From assembly GCF_003217475.1 (NCBI RefSeq), contig NZ_QJSP01000009.1:247395-311394 (forward strand): DNA of 64,000 bases, in the 5' to 3' direction. The DNA comes from Williamsia limnetica. GTDB taxonomy: Bacteria; Actinomycetota; Actinomycetes; Mycobacteriales; Mycobacteriaceae. Under the pieces are notes generated by a model. That model was not told where the DNA came from. It was given only the letters and a program-made list of their open reading frames with translations, and ran no database searches. Shown piece by piece: positions 17,990-27,233 of this stretch; within the stretch, counting starts at the first letter, position 1; each line of letters begins with the position of its first letter. The translations under genes were made by a program, and so were the position numbers.

Positions 17990-18910
17990 GTGATCCGAGT
18001 AGGCCTGACCGGTGGTATCGGCGCCGGAAAATCAACAGTCGCACGTACGCTCACCGAGCGCGGTGCCTACCTCATCGATGCGGACGTGATCGCCCGCGAG
18101 GTGGTCGCGCCGGGGACCGACGGGTTGGCGCAGCTCGTCGCGGCCTTCGGTGACGACATCCTGCAGTCCGACGGCGCGCTGGACAGGGCGGCGCTGGCCG
18201 CGAAGGCGTTTGTCGACGACGAACAACGCAAGAAGCTCAACGGCATCACCCACCCGCTGGTCGGCGCCCGTGCTTTCGAGTTGCTGGAAGCGGCGCCGGC
18301 GGACGCGATCGTGCTGCAGGACATTCCGCTGCTCGTCGAGAACGGCAGTGCACCGTTCTTTCATCTCGTGGTGATCGTGCACGCCGACGAGGACGTACGG
18401 CTCGCGCGCCTGACCGGCCAGCGTGGCATGCCGGAGGACGATGCGCGCGCCCGCATCAAGTCGCAGGCGAGTGTCGAAGATCGGCGGGCCGTGGCCGACG
18501 TCTGGCTCGACAACAGCGGAACCCCGGACGATCTCGCCGCACTCGCTGCTGCGCTGTGGGACGAACGACTAGTGCCGTATGAGAGCAATGTCCGCAACCG
18601 CGTCTGCGCACCGCAGCCGTCCGCTGAGGTCGATGTGCGTCCTGAGTGGTCAGTGCAGGCGACCAGGTTGACGAACCGGTTGAGAGTGATCGGCGGGGAC
18701 AAGATCGCCGACGTCGCCCATAGCGGGCCCACCGCCGCCGCGGAAGGCGGTTCTGCGCCGGACGTGCTGCATTTCGATGTCCGCCTGGCCGACCGCACGA
18801 CGCCCGCAGAGGTGACCGAGATACTGGCCGACGGTGGCTTCCCCGAGCGCAGCGCCGGCGTCCACGCCAACGCCGATCCGGGCCGGGCGGTCACCATCAC
18901 CCTGAAGTAG
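17990..18910 (+). CDS. coaE: Dephospho-CoA kinase with truncated GrpB-like C-terminus
   Basis: The last enzyme of CoA synthesis, phosphorylating dephospho-CoA. The N-terminal 200 residues are a full kinase: Walker A GGIGAGKST at 7-15, the DADVIAREV segment, the QDIPLLVENG lid region, and RLTGQRGMPEDDARARI. Many mycobacterial CoaE proteins carry about 200 further residues of a GrpB (UPF0157) nucleotidyltransferase-like domain and reach about 400 residues. Here only about 100 follow (EWSVQATRLTNRLRVIGG to the end). The expected HIGSTSVPGL-like signature is degraded to AHSGPTAAAEGG. The protein is 306 residues from a GTG start. Kinase function should be intact; the extension looks vestigial. Confidence 0.9.
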   Translation: MIRVGLTGGIGAGKSTVARTLTERGAYLIDADVIAREVVAPGTDGLAQLVAAFGDDILQSDGALDRAALAAKAFVDDEQRKKLNGITHPLVGARAFELLEAAPADAIVLQDIPLLVENGSAPFFHLVVIVHADEDVRLARLTGQRGMPEDDARARIKSQASVEDRRAVADVWLDNSGTPDDLAALAAALWDERLVPYESNVRNRVCAPQPSAEVDVRPEWSVQATRLTNRLRVIGGDKIADVAHSGPTAAAEGGSAPDVLHFDVRLADRTTPAEVTEILADGGFPERSAGVHANADPGRAVTITLK

Positions 18911-18911
18911 C

Positions 18912-18976
18912 CCGAAAATGGGGCCTTGTGGCGGTACTCACCTGCGGTTTTGTTCGCCACAAGGGCCCACTATCGG
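18912..18976. repeat. 65-bp nested palindrome, copy B
   Basis: The outer arm CCGAAAATGGGGCCTTGTGG pairs with a right end whose reverse complement is CCGATAGTGGGCCCTTGTGG. The inner GGCG/CGCC arm and a loop with CCTGCGG continue the repeat. The copy begins two bases after the coaE stop and covers the last seven bases of the convergent DUF402 gene. Orientation is as copy A. Confidence 0.85.
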
Positions 18977-19488
18977 AGGTCCCAGGTGAGTGCTGCGCCT
19001 TCGGAGGCGAGCCAGGCCTGGACGTCGTTGCCATGGGCGGCTGCGCCGACCATCGTGCGGGTGGCGATGTGCACGGCGGCTTCGGCCGGTTCGCGGGGCA
19101 GCAGCCCGGCGGCGTGAGCGTCGAACAGTTCGTCGACGTCCTCGAGTTCCAAGCCCCGGCCCGGTCGGTCGATCAGGTCGAGATACCAGTCCTCCGAATG
19201 CCAGCGTCCGTCCGTATCGGGGCCGGTGAACTCGCCGATGTCGAGGTAGAGGCGCTGGTCCCGCTCGTGTCCGGGACGGTAGTGGAAGATGCTGACCCGC
19301 AGTCCGAAGGCGGGCAGCAGCCACGATTGCAGACGGTCGAACTCGCGATGGTCGGCGAATCGGTCCATGTAGAGCCCGAAATCGGTGGTCCGATAGGTCT
19401 CCACCTGGCGCACGAACCCCTTCGGATCGGTGTTGGTCTTCGCTGTCGGGTCGAAGGTCTCATGTTTGGGTGGGTGCAGTGCCGCCAT
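18970..19488 (-). CDS. DUF402 domain protein (Rv1632c-like)
   Basis: A 172-residue protein of the DUF402 family (FomD-like barrel fold). The diagnostic run HSEDWYLDLIDRPGR then ELEDVDELFDAHAAGLL lies in the second half. The position between coaE and uvrB matches Rv1632c in M. tuberculosis. The ATG at 19488, giving MAALHPPKHETFDP, is preferred; a GTG 14 residues earlier is possible. DUF402 proteins include nucleoside phosphate hydrolases, but several substrates have been proposed and none can be assigned here. The stop codon lies inside the 65-bp palindrome. Confidence 0.8.
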   Translation of the reverse strand: MAALHPPKHETFDPTAKTNTDPKGFVRQVETYRTTDFGLYMDRFADHREFDRLQSWLLPAFGLRVSIFHYRPGHERDQRLYLDIGEFTGPDTDGRWHSEDWYLDLIDRPGRGLELEDVDELFDAHAAGLLPREPAEAAVHIATRTMVGAAAHGNDVQAWLASEGAALTWDLR

Positions 19489-19564
19489 TTCGACAACGTA
19501 ACCCGGGACGGGCGTTCGCTGTCGGCGCACGCGCGATGTCAGAGGTCGCGTTTACTCTGGCTGT

Positions 19565-21724
19565 ATGGCTTTTGCAGCAGAACATCCGATTGTCGCGCAT
19601 TCGGAATTCCGGCCGGTGGGGGACATCGAGCGGACCGGTGCCGACTTCCAGGTGATCAGTGATCACAAACCCGCGGGCGACCAGCCGACTGCGATCGCGG
19701 ACCTCGAACGTCGCCTGCGTGAAGGCGAGAAGGATGTGGTCCTGCTCGGCGCCACCGGCACCGGTAAGTCCGCCACCACCGCCTGGTTGATCGAGAAGGT
19801 GCAGCGGCCCACGTTGGTGATGGCGCCGAACAAGACGCTGGCCGCCCAGCTCGCGAACGAATTGCGAGACATGTTGCCCAACAACGCCGTCGAGTACTTC
19901 GTCTCGTACTACGACTACTACCAGCCCGAGGCGTACATCGCTCAGACCGACACCTATATCGAGAAGGACTCGTCGATCAATGACGACGTCGAGCGCCTGC
20001 GGCACTCTGCGACCTCGAGCTTGCTCTCCCGCCGTGATGTCGTGGTGGTCGCGTCGGTGTCGTGCATCTACGGCCTCGGCACCCCGCAGTCGTACCTCGA
20101 CCGGTCCGTGAACCTCGAGGTCGGCCAGGAGGTCGACCGCGACGCACTGCTGCGATTGCTGGTCGATGTCCAGTACTCCCGCAACGACGTCAGTTTCACT
20201 CGCGGGAGCTTCCGGGTACGCGGCGACACCGTCGAGATCATCCCGTCCTATGAGGAACTGGCCGTCAGGATCGAGTTCTTCGGCGACGAGATCGAGGCTC
20301 TCTACTACCTGCATCCGCTCACCGGCGACGTCGTGCGCGAGGTGAAGACGCTGCGCATCTTCCCGGCCACCCACTACGTCGCAGGCCCGGAGCGTATGGA
20401 GAGGGCGATCGAGTCGATCGAGGCAGAGCTCGAGGCCCGCCTGGCCGATCTCGAAGGCAAGGGCAAATTGCTCGAGGCCCAGCGCCTGCGCATGCGGACG
20501 ACCTATGACCTCGAGATGATGCGCCAGGTCGGATTCTGCTCGGGCATCGAGAACTATTCGCGGCACATCGATGGTCGCGGGCCAGGCACGGCGCCGGCGA
20601 CGCTGATCGATTACTTCCCCGACGACTTCCTCATGGTGATCGACGAATCCCACGTGACGGTTCCGCAGATCGGTGCCATGTACGAGGGCGACATGTCCCG
20701 CAAACGCAACCTGGTCGACTTCGGATTCCGGCTACCCTCCGCCGTCGACAACCGGCCGCTGACGTGGAGCGAATTCGTAGACCGGATCGGGCAGACCGTC
20801 TACCTGTCGGCGACACCCGGAAAATACGAGCTGGGTCAGTCGAACGGAGAGTTCGTCGAGCAGGTAATCCGGCCGACAGGTCTCGTCGATCCGCAGGTCA
20901 TCGTCAAACCCACGAAGGGACAGATCGACGACCTCATCCACGAGATCCGGGAGCGAACTGCCAAGGACGAACGGGTTCTGGTCACCACGCTCACCAAGAA
21001 GATGTCCGAGGACCTCACCGACTACCTGCTCGAGCTGGGCATCAGAGTTCGATATCTCCATTCGGAGGTCGATACGCTGCGGCGCGTCGAGCTGCTGCGA
21101 CAACTGCGTACGGGTGAGTACGACGTCCTGGTCGGAATCAACTTGCTGCGAGAGGGTTTGGACCTTCCGGAGGTTTCGCTGGTTGCCATCCTGGACGCCG
21201 ACAAGGAAGGCTTCCTGCGCAGCACCACCAGCTTGATCCAGACCATCGGCCGAGCGGCTCGTAACGTGTCCGGCGAGGTCCACATGTACGCAGACAAGAT
21301 CACCGACTCGATGCGCAACGCGATCGACGAGACCGACAGACGCCGTGAGAAGCAGGTCGCATACAACAAGAAAATGGGCGTCGATCCGCAACCGCTGCGT
21401 AAGAAGATCGCAGACATCCTCGACCAGGTCTACGAGGAGGCCGAGGACAATGCGGTGGCTGTGGGAGGCTCGGGGCGCAACTCCAGTCGCGGTCGTCGCG
21501 CGCAGGGTGAACCCGGCCGGGCATCGGGATCGGCCGGGGTACTCGACGGCAGGGACGTGTCAGCGATGCCGCGTGCGGATCTCGCCGACCTCATCAAGTC
21601 GCTGACCGATCAGATGATGAATGCGGCCCGAGACCTGCAGTTCGAACTCGCCGGGCGTCTACGAGACGAGATCGCCGACCTCAAAAAGGAGCTACGGGGT
21701 ATGGACGCGGCTGGTATCCGGTAG
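19565..21724 (+). CDS. uvrB: Excinuclease ABC subunit B
   Basis: The 719-residue damage-verification helicase of nucleotide excision repair. It shows Walker [12 protein letters not shown], the beta-hairpin region [10 protein letters not shown] used to probe DNA, and the Walker B segment VIDESHV. The C-terminal helicase motifs include [11 protein letters not shown] and QTIGRAARN, and a UVR domain near residues 680-715 ([19 protein letters not shown]) contacts UvrA and UvrC. It is nearly collinear with M. tuberculosis UvrB. Its partner UvrA is encoded at 36737. No mycobacterial LexA box was recognised in the 76 bases upstream. Confidence 0.97.
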   Translation: MAFAAEHPIVAHSEFRPVGDIERTGADFQVISDHKPAGDQPTAIADLERRLREGEKDVVLLGATGTGKSATTAWLIEKVQRPTLVMAPNKTLAAQLANELRDMLPNNAVEYFVSYYDYYQPEAYIAQTDTYIEKDSSINDDVERLRHSATSSLLSRRDVVVVASVSCIYGLGTPQSYLDRSVNLEVGQEVDRDALLRLLVDVQYSRNDVSFTRGSFRVRGDTVEIIPSYEELAVRIEFFGDEIEALYYLHPLTGDVVREVKTLRIFPATHYVAGPERMERAIESIEAELEARLADLEGKGKLLEAQRLRMRTTYDLEMMRQVGFCSGIENYSRHIDGRGPGTAPATLIDYFPDDFLMVIDESHVTVPQIGAMYEGDMSRKRNLVDFGFRLPSAVDNRPLTWSEFVDRIGQTVYLSATPGKYELGQSNGEFVEQVIRPTGLVDPQVIVKPTKGQIDDLIHEIRERTAKDERVLVTTLTKKMSEDLTDYLLELGIRVRYLHSEVDTLRRVELLRQLRTGEYDVLVGINLLREGLDLPEVSLVAILDADKEGFLRSTTSLIQTIGRAARNVSGEVHMYADKITDSMRNAIDETDRRREKQVAYNKKMGVDPQPLRKKIADILDQVYEEAEDNAVAVGGSGRNSSRGRRAQGEPGRASGSAGVLDGRDVSAMPRADLADLIKSLTDQMMNAARDLQFELAGRLRDEIADLKKELRGMDAAGIR

Positions 21725-21933
21725 GCGAAAGTATGTGTGACCGGCGTGACCATCAACCCAACGCTGCAGGTCAGCGCTGTCGCTCATAGGCGCGTCGCCG
21801 GATATCGAGTAATCGAACGCGCGTTACGGGATACCCTCTCGGAGGAAGGCGACGCCCGGAGGGCGGAGCTCTATCGCAAGTGCTCGCACACAGGTGAGAG
21901 CCAGTTTGTACAGACACACTTATGGAGGAATGG
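21725..21933. other. uvrB to universal-stress-protein spacer
   Basis: No convincing gene is seen. The 66-residue open frame here lacks family features and merges into the start of the next gene. The region probably holds the promoter of the universal stress gene, but no clear -35/-10 pair could be chosen. Confidence 0.4.
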
Positions 21934-22380
21934 ATGAGCGCATACCAGACCGTCGTTGTGGGAACCGATGGTTCTGAATCGTCGATGAAGGCCGTGGAGA
22001 AGGCGGGGGCCATCAGCGGTGATTCGGCGAAGTTGATCATTGCCTGCGCCTACTTTCCGACCGATGACCGCGACGTTTCCGCGGTCTCGGATGTACTGAA
22101 GGAAGAGGCGTACCAGGTTCACGGGTCCGCGCCCACCGAAGAGATCCTGCGCACCGCCAAAGAGCGCGCAGTGGCTGCCGGTGGCGGGAACATCGAGACC
22201 CGCCCCGTGGTCGGGTCACCGGTGGATGCGCTGCTGAACCTCGTCGCCGACAGCAAGGCGGGTCTGCTCGTCGTCGGCAACAAAGGCTTGAACTCGATTG
22301 CCGGTCGGCTGCTGGGTTCGGTCCCGGCCGACGTCGCCCGGAAGTCGAAATGCGACGTCTTGATCGTTCACACGGTCTGA
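21934..22380 (+). CDS. Universal stress protein (TB15.3/Rv1636-like)
   Basis: A 148-residue single-domain UspA protein. GGAGG at 21925-21929 sets the ATG at 21934, giving MSAYQTVVVGTDGS as in Rv1636. The nucleotide-binding loop is GNKGLNSIAGRLLGSVPADV, followed by a VLIVHT terminus. Rv1636 binds cAMP and ATP, so a cAMP-buffering role is plausible here. Its position after uvrB is the same as in M. tuberculosis. Its 3' end overlaps the convergent helicase gene by 13 bases. Confidence 0.9.
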   Translation: MSAYQTVVVGTDGSESSMKAVEKAGAISGDSAKLIIACAYFPTDDRDVSAVSDVLKEEAYQVHGSAPTEEILRTAKERAVAAGGGNIETRPVVGSPVDALLNLVADSKAGLLVVGNKGLNSIAGRLLGSVPADVARKSKCDVLIVHTV

Positions 22381-24620
22381 GCGCGAACTCTCAAAGGCGC
22401 GGGCAGCTCAGCGCTGTGCACGATTGCCAGTTGCTGGGTTGCCCGGGTGAGCGCCACGTAGAGATCGCCCCAACCGCGCTGAGATTGCGCGACGATCTGG
22501 GCCGGCTCTATGACGACGGTCCGGTCGAACTCCAGACCCTTGCATTGAGCGACCGTCAGAATTGACAGTTCCGGAGTCTCGTCTGCGCCCGCGCCGAGTT
22601 CTCGGATCTGCTCCACCAGAGCGTCAGGGGCGATGATCGCGGTGATCCCGTCCAAGTCCTCGTCGGCCAGACGCAATGCCGCAGCCGCGAGACCATCGTT
22701 CGATGTCTGCTCGAATGACGGCGGCCTGCCGCTCGAGCGAATCGATGTCGGTGCGGACATCGTCGGATCGATCTGTTCGAGGATCGGTGCCGCGACCTCC
22801 ATGATCTCCCGCGGTGTGCGGTAGTTGACGGTCAACTCGAACTTGCGCCATCGTTTCGCCACGTACGGCGTCAGAACTGCATCCCAGGACGTGGTACCCG
22901 CCGGATCGCCTGTCTGGGCCGTGTCGCCGATCACCGTCATCCACCGATTCGGTATGCGACGCATGATCATTCGCCACGCCATGGCGGACAGTTCCTGAGC
23001 CTCGTCGACGATGACGTGGCCGAACGTCCAGGTGCGGTCGCTGTACGCGCGTTCTGCAGTGGTCAGTGCGACCCGGTTCGTCTGGCGGGCGGCGAGTTGT
23101 TCAGCGTCGATGAGGTCGTACGCCATCAGGATCTCCGGATCCAGCTCGTCCTCGAGATCCTGTGGGGCAGAACCTGTCAGGATGTCGAGTGCGTCCTGGG
23201 CATCCGATAGTTTCTGCCGCCACTGCGCACGTTCGCGCTCCTCGTCTCCGGCGTCGTCCACGCCGATGATCTCCGCGAGTTCATCGAGCAACGGTGCGTC
23301 GGCGGCGCTGAACTGGTTGCGCTCTGCGCGCAAGACGGCTGCCCGGTCGGCCTCGGACCAGTTCGGCGTCGCCGAAGCGATCCGATCAGGGGACGTCAGT
23401 AGGTCGGACAACACAACCTGTGGAGAGAGCTGCGGCCAGAAGTGGGCCAGCGCGGCCACGATCTCCGGATCGGCCTTCATCTCGTCGCGGATATCGGCGA
23501 TGTCCTTGTTGCTCAACAACTGCGAGCCGTCGAGCAGACTGGACCCGATGCGATCGGCGTGCTGCTGCGCGAGAGAATCGAATGCCGAGCGTAGGAAGAT
23601 CGACCTGGCGTGATTGTGCGGACGACGGGATGACCGGGCTCGGCCACGGGCACGTTGGATCAGTTTGCTGCTGATGGTCAGCTGATATCCGTCGAACTTG
23701 AGGTGGATGGGGGACTGCGGCAACTCTTGGCGGTCCCGCACTGCACGCCCCAGCACCTCGACGATGTCGAGACTGCCTTTGAGGGTGGCAGCAGCCGAAC
23801 TGTCGGTCAGCTGCGCGCGAACGCCGGGGTACATGTCCCCGACGGTGGACAGCAGCACCCCGCTCTCGCCCAGCGATGGAAGTACCTGCCCGATGTAGTT
23901 CAGGAATGTTGCATTGGGACCCACGATGAGAACGCCGCTACGAGCGAGGGTTTCGCGGTAGGTGTAGAGCAGGTAGGCGGCCCGGTGCAGCGCCACCGCA
24001 GTTTTGCCGGTACCGGGGCCACCCTGCACCACCAGCACTCCACGGTGGGTGGACCGGATGATCTCGTCCTGCTCGCGCTGGATCGTCTCGACGATGTCCG
24101 TCATCTGCCCGGTTCGGGCGGCGTTGAGTGCGGTGATGAGCGCGGATTCGTTGACCACGTCACCGTGTCCGGTGCTGTCGGCCTCGGTCAGCTCGGCGAC
24201 ATCAAGCCGCTCTTCGTTGACTGCCGTGATCTTCCGATTGCGGGTGCGAACGTGACTTCGGGTGCGTACGTCTTCCGGCGAGGCGGGGGTCGCGAGATAG
24301 AAGGGCCGGCTCATGGGAGCGCGCCAGTCGAGCAGCAGGGTGCTGTCCTGCTCGTCGTCGTCGAGGATGCCGATGCGACCGATGCGACGAACCTCGTCGT
24401 CCTCGAGATCGAGCCGACCGAAGTACAGATTGTGTTCGGCCGAATCGAATTTGGTCAGGTCGTCTGTGTACAGCCGCTCGTAGGACTCCCGCTCCGAGCG
24501 GGCCTGGGGCGTCCCACCGGTGTTCCGCAACGCGGACGACAGCCGCGACTGGGTGTTCCGGCGCATCCGATCAAGCCGGCCGTACACCCGGTCAAGATGG
24601 TCTTGTTCGGCCTCGAACAC
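22368..24620 (-). CDS. HelD/HelR-like RNA polymerase-associated helicase
   Basis: A 750-residue UvrD-like superfamily 1 ATPase of the actinobacterial HelD class. An N-terminal coiled coil (DHLDRVYGRLDRMRR) precedes Walker A QGGPGTGKTAVALHR near residue 200, Walker B VIVDEAQELSAM near 540, NYRTPREIM, and motif VI VALTRATQQL. HelD proteins strip RNA polymerase from DNA and recycle it. The HelR branch also protects against rifampicin. The GTG start follows GAGGAGG by three bases. The rifamycin-associated element known upstream of helR genes (GGGGCTTGCGGCAAGCCCC) is not seen in the 180 bases upstream, so rifampicin induction is not supported. Confidence 0.85.
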   Translation of the reverse strand: MFEAEQDHLDRVYGRLDRMRRNTQSRLSSALRNTGGTPQARSERESYERLYTDDLTKFDSAEHNLYFGRLDLEDDEVRRIGRIGILDDDEQDSTLLLDWRAPMSRPFYLATPASPEDVRTRSHVRTRNRKITAVNEERLDVAELTEADSTGHGDVVNESALITALNAARTGQMTDIVETIQREQDEIIRSTHRGVLVVQGGPGTGKTAVALHRAAYLLYTYRETLARSGVLIVGPNATFLNYIGQVLPSLGESGVLLSTVGDMYPGVRAQLTDSSAAATLKGSLDIVEVLGRAVRDRQELPQSPIHLKFDGYQLTISSKLIQRARGRARSSRRPHNHARSIFLRSAFDSLAQQHADRIGSSLLDGSQLLSNKDIADIRDEMKADPEIVAALAHFWPQLSPQVVLSDLLTSPDRIASATPNWSEADRAAVLRAERNQFSAADAPLLDELAEIIGVDDAGDEERERAQWRQKLSDAQDALDILTGSAPQDLEDELDPEILMAYDLIDAEQLAARQTNRVALTTAERAYSDRTWTFGHVIVDEAQELSAMAWRMIMRRIPNRWMTVIGDTAQTGDPAGTTSWDAVLTPYVAKRWRKFELTVNYRTPREIMEVAAPILEQIDPTMSAPTSIRSSGRPPSFEQTSNDGLAAAALRLADEDLDGITAIIAPDALVEQIRELGAGADETPELSILTVAQCKGLEFDRTVVIEPAQIVAQSQRGWGDLYVALTRATQQLAIVHSAELPAPLRVRAQTV

Positions 24621-24729
24621 GGTCCTCCTCGATAGCTGCCGCGCGGCGCAGGTGTCACTCCGCCCTCGGCTCTGGGTCGTCCACTGATCCTCTCAGCGAC
24701 GACATGGGCAAAAAATAGTGCCAAAGGGT

Positions 24730-24769
24730 AACGCGGTGGGCGGGGAAAACGTTCCCCGCCCACCGCGTT
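24730..24769 (-). terminator. 18-bp perfect hairpin terminating the fructose PTS operon
   Basis: AACGCGGTGGGCGGGGAA at 24730-24747 is perfectly repeated in inverse at 24752-24769 around an AACG loop. It lies 31 bases after the ptsH stop on the minus strand. A T-rich run (ATTTTTTG on that strand) occurs about 10 bases further on. Confidence 0.85.
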
Positions 24770-24799
24770 GGTCAGACGATTCTAGCCGTGCCGCGATAT

Positions 24800-25057
24800 T
24801 CAGGCGTCGAGGTCGGAGGCAACGAGCTTGGCCACGGTGTCGAGGGCACCTTGATCTTCGCTCTCCACGGTGACCTCGGTGCCGACCGTGGCGCCGAGAG
24901 TCATGATCAGCAGCGCTGAACCGGCGTCCACCGGTTCGCCGCCGGCGACGGCCAGCGTCACGGGGACGCCGGCTTCGGCGACGGCCTCGGCGATCACTGC
25001 TGCGGGGCGGGCGTGCAGTCCGACGGATGATCCGACGACGACATTGGTGCTTGGCAT
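24800..25057 (-). CDS. ptsH: Phosphocarrier protein HPr
   Basis: An 85-residue HPr that carries phosphate from enzyme I to the fructose permease. The active His15 is in GLHARPAA. The regulatory-site Ser equivalent is at 47 in AGSALLIM, although HPr kinase is not usual in actinobacteria. AGGAGA lies eight bases before the ATG. It is the last gene of the minus-strand fruR-fruK-fruA-ptsH run and is followed by a strong hairpin terminator. Confidence 0.95.
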   Translation of the reverse strand: MPSTNVVVGSSVGLHARPAAVIAEAVAEAGVPVTLAVAGGEPVDAGSALLIMTLGATVGTEVTVESEDQGALDTVAKLVASDLDA

Positions 25058-25105
25058 TTCATTTCTCCTGGGTTGTCAGAGCTGAGTACGGGACGTGATG
25101 GGTGT

Positions 25106-27154
25106 TCAGGCTGCGGTGAGGACTTTGTCCTCGGTGGCCACCTTGGACTTGGGCTTGATCAGTTGTTTGGCGGCGACCACACAGAGTGCCGCCACCGCGG
25201 TGCCTGCTGCAAGTGCGAGGAAGAACCAGACGATTCCACCGATGGCGAACGAGACGAAGATGCCGCCGTGGGGTGCGCTCAGGGTGACGTCGAACGCCAT
25301 GATCAGTCCGCCGGTCACCGCGCCGCCGGCCATCATCGACGGGATGACCCGCAGCGGATCGGCTGCCGCGAACGGGATGGCGCCTTCGGAGATGAAGGAT
25401 GCACCCAGAAGCCAGGCGGCCTTGCCGTTTTCTCGTTCGGCCGGGGTGAAGAGCTTCGGCCGGATGGTCGACGCCAGCGCCATGGCCAGCGGCGGAACCA
25501 TACCGGCGGCCATCACCGCCGCCATGATGCGCAGGGATGCCTCGTCGGTCACCGAGAGCCCGGCGACGGCGAATGCGTAGGCAGCCTTGTTGACCGGTCC
25601 GCCGAGGTCGAAGCACATCATGAGGCCGAGGATGACGCCGAGCAGGATCACCGAGGAGCCGGTGAGTCCGTTGAGCCAGTCGGTGAGTCCGTCGGTGATC
25701 GCAGCCAGCGGCTTGCCGAGCACGATGAACATGAGCAGGCCGACCACCAGAGACGCGAACAGCGGGATGACCACCACCGGCATCAGGCCGCGAGCCCATT
25801 GCGGTACGCCGATCCGGCCGATCCACAGTGCGGCGAAGCCGGCGATCAAACCACCGACGAGGCCGCCGAGGAAGCCGGCGCCGACGAACACGGCCACCGC
25901 ACCTGCGGTGAAACCGGGTGCCAGGCCTGGTCTGTCAGCGATGGCGAAGGCGATGTAACCGGCCAACGCAGGTACCAGGAACCCGAATGCGAGGGAACCC
26001 AGCTGGAACAGCACCGCGCCGAGGTAGGTCTTCAGGCCGCCGTCGGGGAGGGCGAAGATCGAGTTGTCGAGGGTGATCGCCTCGGCTTTGTCGGAGATCT
26101 CGTACCCGGCCAGCAGGAAGCCGAGTGCGATGAGCAGGCCGCCCGCTGCGACGAACGGGATCATGTAGCTCACACCGGTCAGCAGGATCTGCCGGAGCCG
26201 GGTGCCCCAGCCGACGTCACCACCGGAGGAGGAGCTCTCGGAGTCCGACGCCGCATCGCCGGCCACCCTCGCGGCGCCGGGGTCGAGTCCGGCGCGCAGT
26301 GCTTCGGTGATCATCGCGTCGGGTTCGTTGATGGCGCGCTTGACGCCGGAGGCGACGACAGGCTTGCCCGCGAAGCGTTCTTTGCCCTTCACCCCGACGT
26401 CGGTGGCGAAGATGACCGCACCGGCGGCAGCGATCGTCGCAGCCGGCAGGGGCGTGCTTCCCGAGGAGCCCTGTGTCTCGACGTGGACGGTCACGCCGGC
26501 GCGTTCACCCGCAGCGACCAGGGAGTCCGCAGCCATGTAGGTGTGCGCGATACCGGTCGGGCACGCCGTGACGGCGACGATCGTCTTGTTGGGAGCCGAG
26601 TGCGAGTCGTCCTGGACCGGGGTGGCAGGCGGGGCCTCGGTGGGCGCGGCGGGGGTCTTCTTGAGCGGAGCCGCGGGCTTCAGCACGTCCTCGACCAACG
26701 CGACGACATCGTTCGGGGTCGCGGCGGCGCGCAGCGATGCCACGAACTCGGGCTTGACCAAGGCGCGGGCCAGGCTCGAGAGCAGCTTCATGTGCTCTGC
26801 GCCTGCGCCGTCGGGTGCGGCGATGAGGAAGACCAGGTCTGCCGGGCCGTCTGGAGCTCCGAAGTCGACCTTGGGTCGCAACCGCGCGAATCCGAGCGAT
26901 GCGGTGGCGATGGAGGCGTCGCGGCAGTGCGGGATGGCGATCCCGCCTGGCAGGCCGGTGGCCGACTGGGCTTCGCGGGCCAGTGCTGCGGCCTTGAGAG
27001 CCGAGGCGTCGCTCGAGCGGCCGTCGTCGGCCAGTCGGGTGGCGAGAGCCTCGATCACCGCTTCTTTGCTGTCGCCCAGATCGGCGTCGAGCGCGATCAA
27101 TTGTGGGCTGATGATCGCCGGCGCGGGGCCGGTGCTGATCGTCGGATTGGACAT
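25106..27154 (-). CDS. fruA: Fructose PTS permease EIIABC
   Basis: A 682-residue fused fructose permease that imports fructose as fructose-1-phosphate. An EIIA domain at about 10-150 has active His76 in GIAIPHC. A Pro/Ala linker leads to the EIIB domain, with phosphorylatable Cys198 in ACPTGIAHTYMA. A second linker (SESSSSGGD) precedes the membrane EIIC domain, about 315-682, with multiple hydrophobic segments. All catalytic residues are present. It takes phosphate from HPr encoded 48 bases downstream and supplies FruK upstream. A weak AAGGA lies before the ATG. Confidence 0.95.
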   Translation of the reverse strand: MSNPTISTGPAPAIISPQLIALDADLGDSKEAVIEALATRLADDGRSSDASALKAAALAREAQSATGLPGGIAIPHCRDASIATASLGFARLRPKVDFGAPDGPADLVFLIAAPDGAGAEHMKLLSSLARALVKPEFVASLRAAATPNDVVALVEDVLKPAAPLKKTPAAPTEAPPATPVQDDSHSAPNKTIVAVTACPTGIAHTYMAADSLVAAGERAGVTVHVETQGSSGSTPLPAATIAAAGAVIFATDVGVKGKERFAGKPVVASGVKRAINEPDAMITEALRAGLDPGAARVAGDAASDSESSSSGGDVGWGTRLRQILLTGVSYMIPFVAAGGLLIALGFLLAGYEISDKAEAITLDNSIFALPDGGLKTYLGAVLFQLGSLAFGFLVPALAGYIAFAIADRPGLAPGFTAGAVAVFVGAGFLGGLVGGLIAGFAALWIGRIGVPQWARGLMPVVVIPLFASLVVGLLMFIVLGKPLAAITDGLTDWLNGLTGSSVILLGVILGLMMCFDLGGPVNKAAYAFAVAGLSVTDEASLRIMAAVMAAGMVPPLAMALASTIRPKLFTPAERENGKAAWLLGASFISEGAIPFAAADPLRVIPSMMAGGAVTGGLIMAFDVTLSAPHGGIFVSFAIGGIVWFFLALAAGTAVAALCVVAAKQLIKPKSKVATEDKVLTAA

Positions 27155-27233
27155 TGCGTTTTCCTTCTTTGTTCGAGGATCTGGAGCTGTGGGTTGCTGA
27201 TCTGGGCTGTCGAGTGTGGGGTGGGGCCGCTGG

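Noticed and set aside
21737..21937. 66-residue frame between uvrB and the universal stress gene
   Set aside because: No homologous pattern, and it overlaps the ribosome-binding site and start of the next gene.
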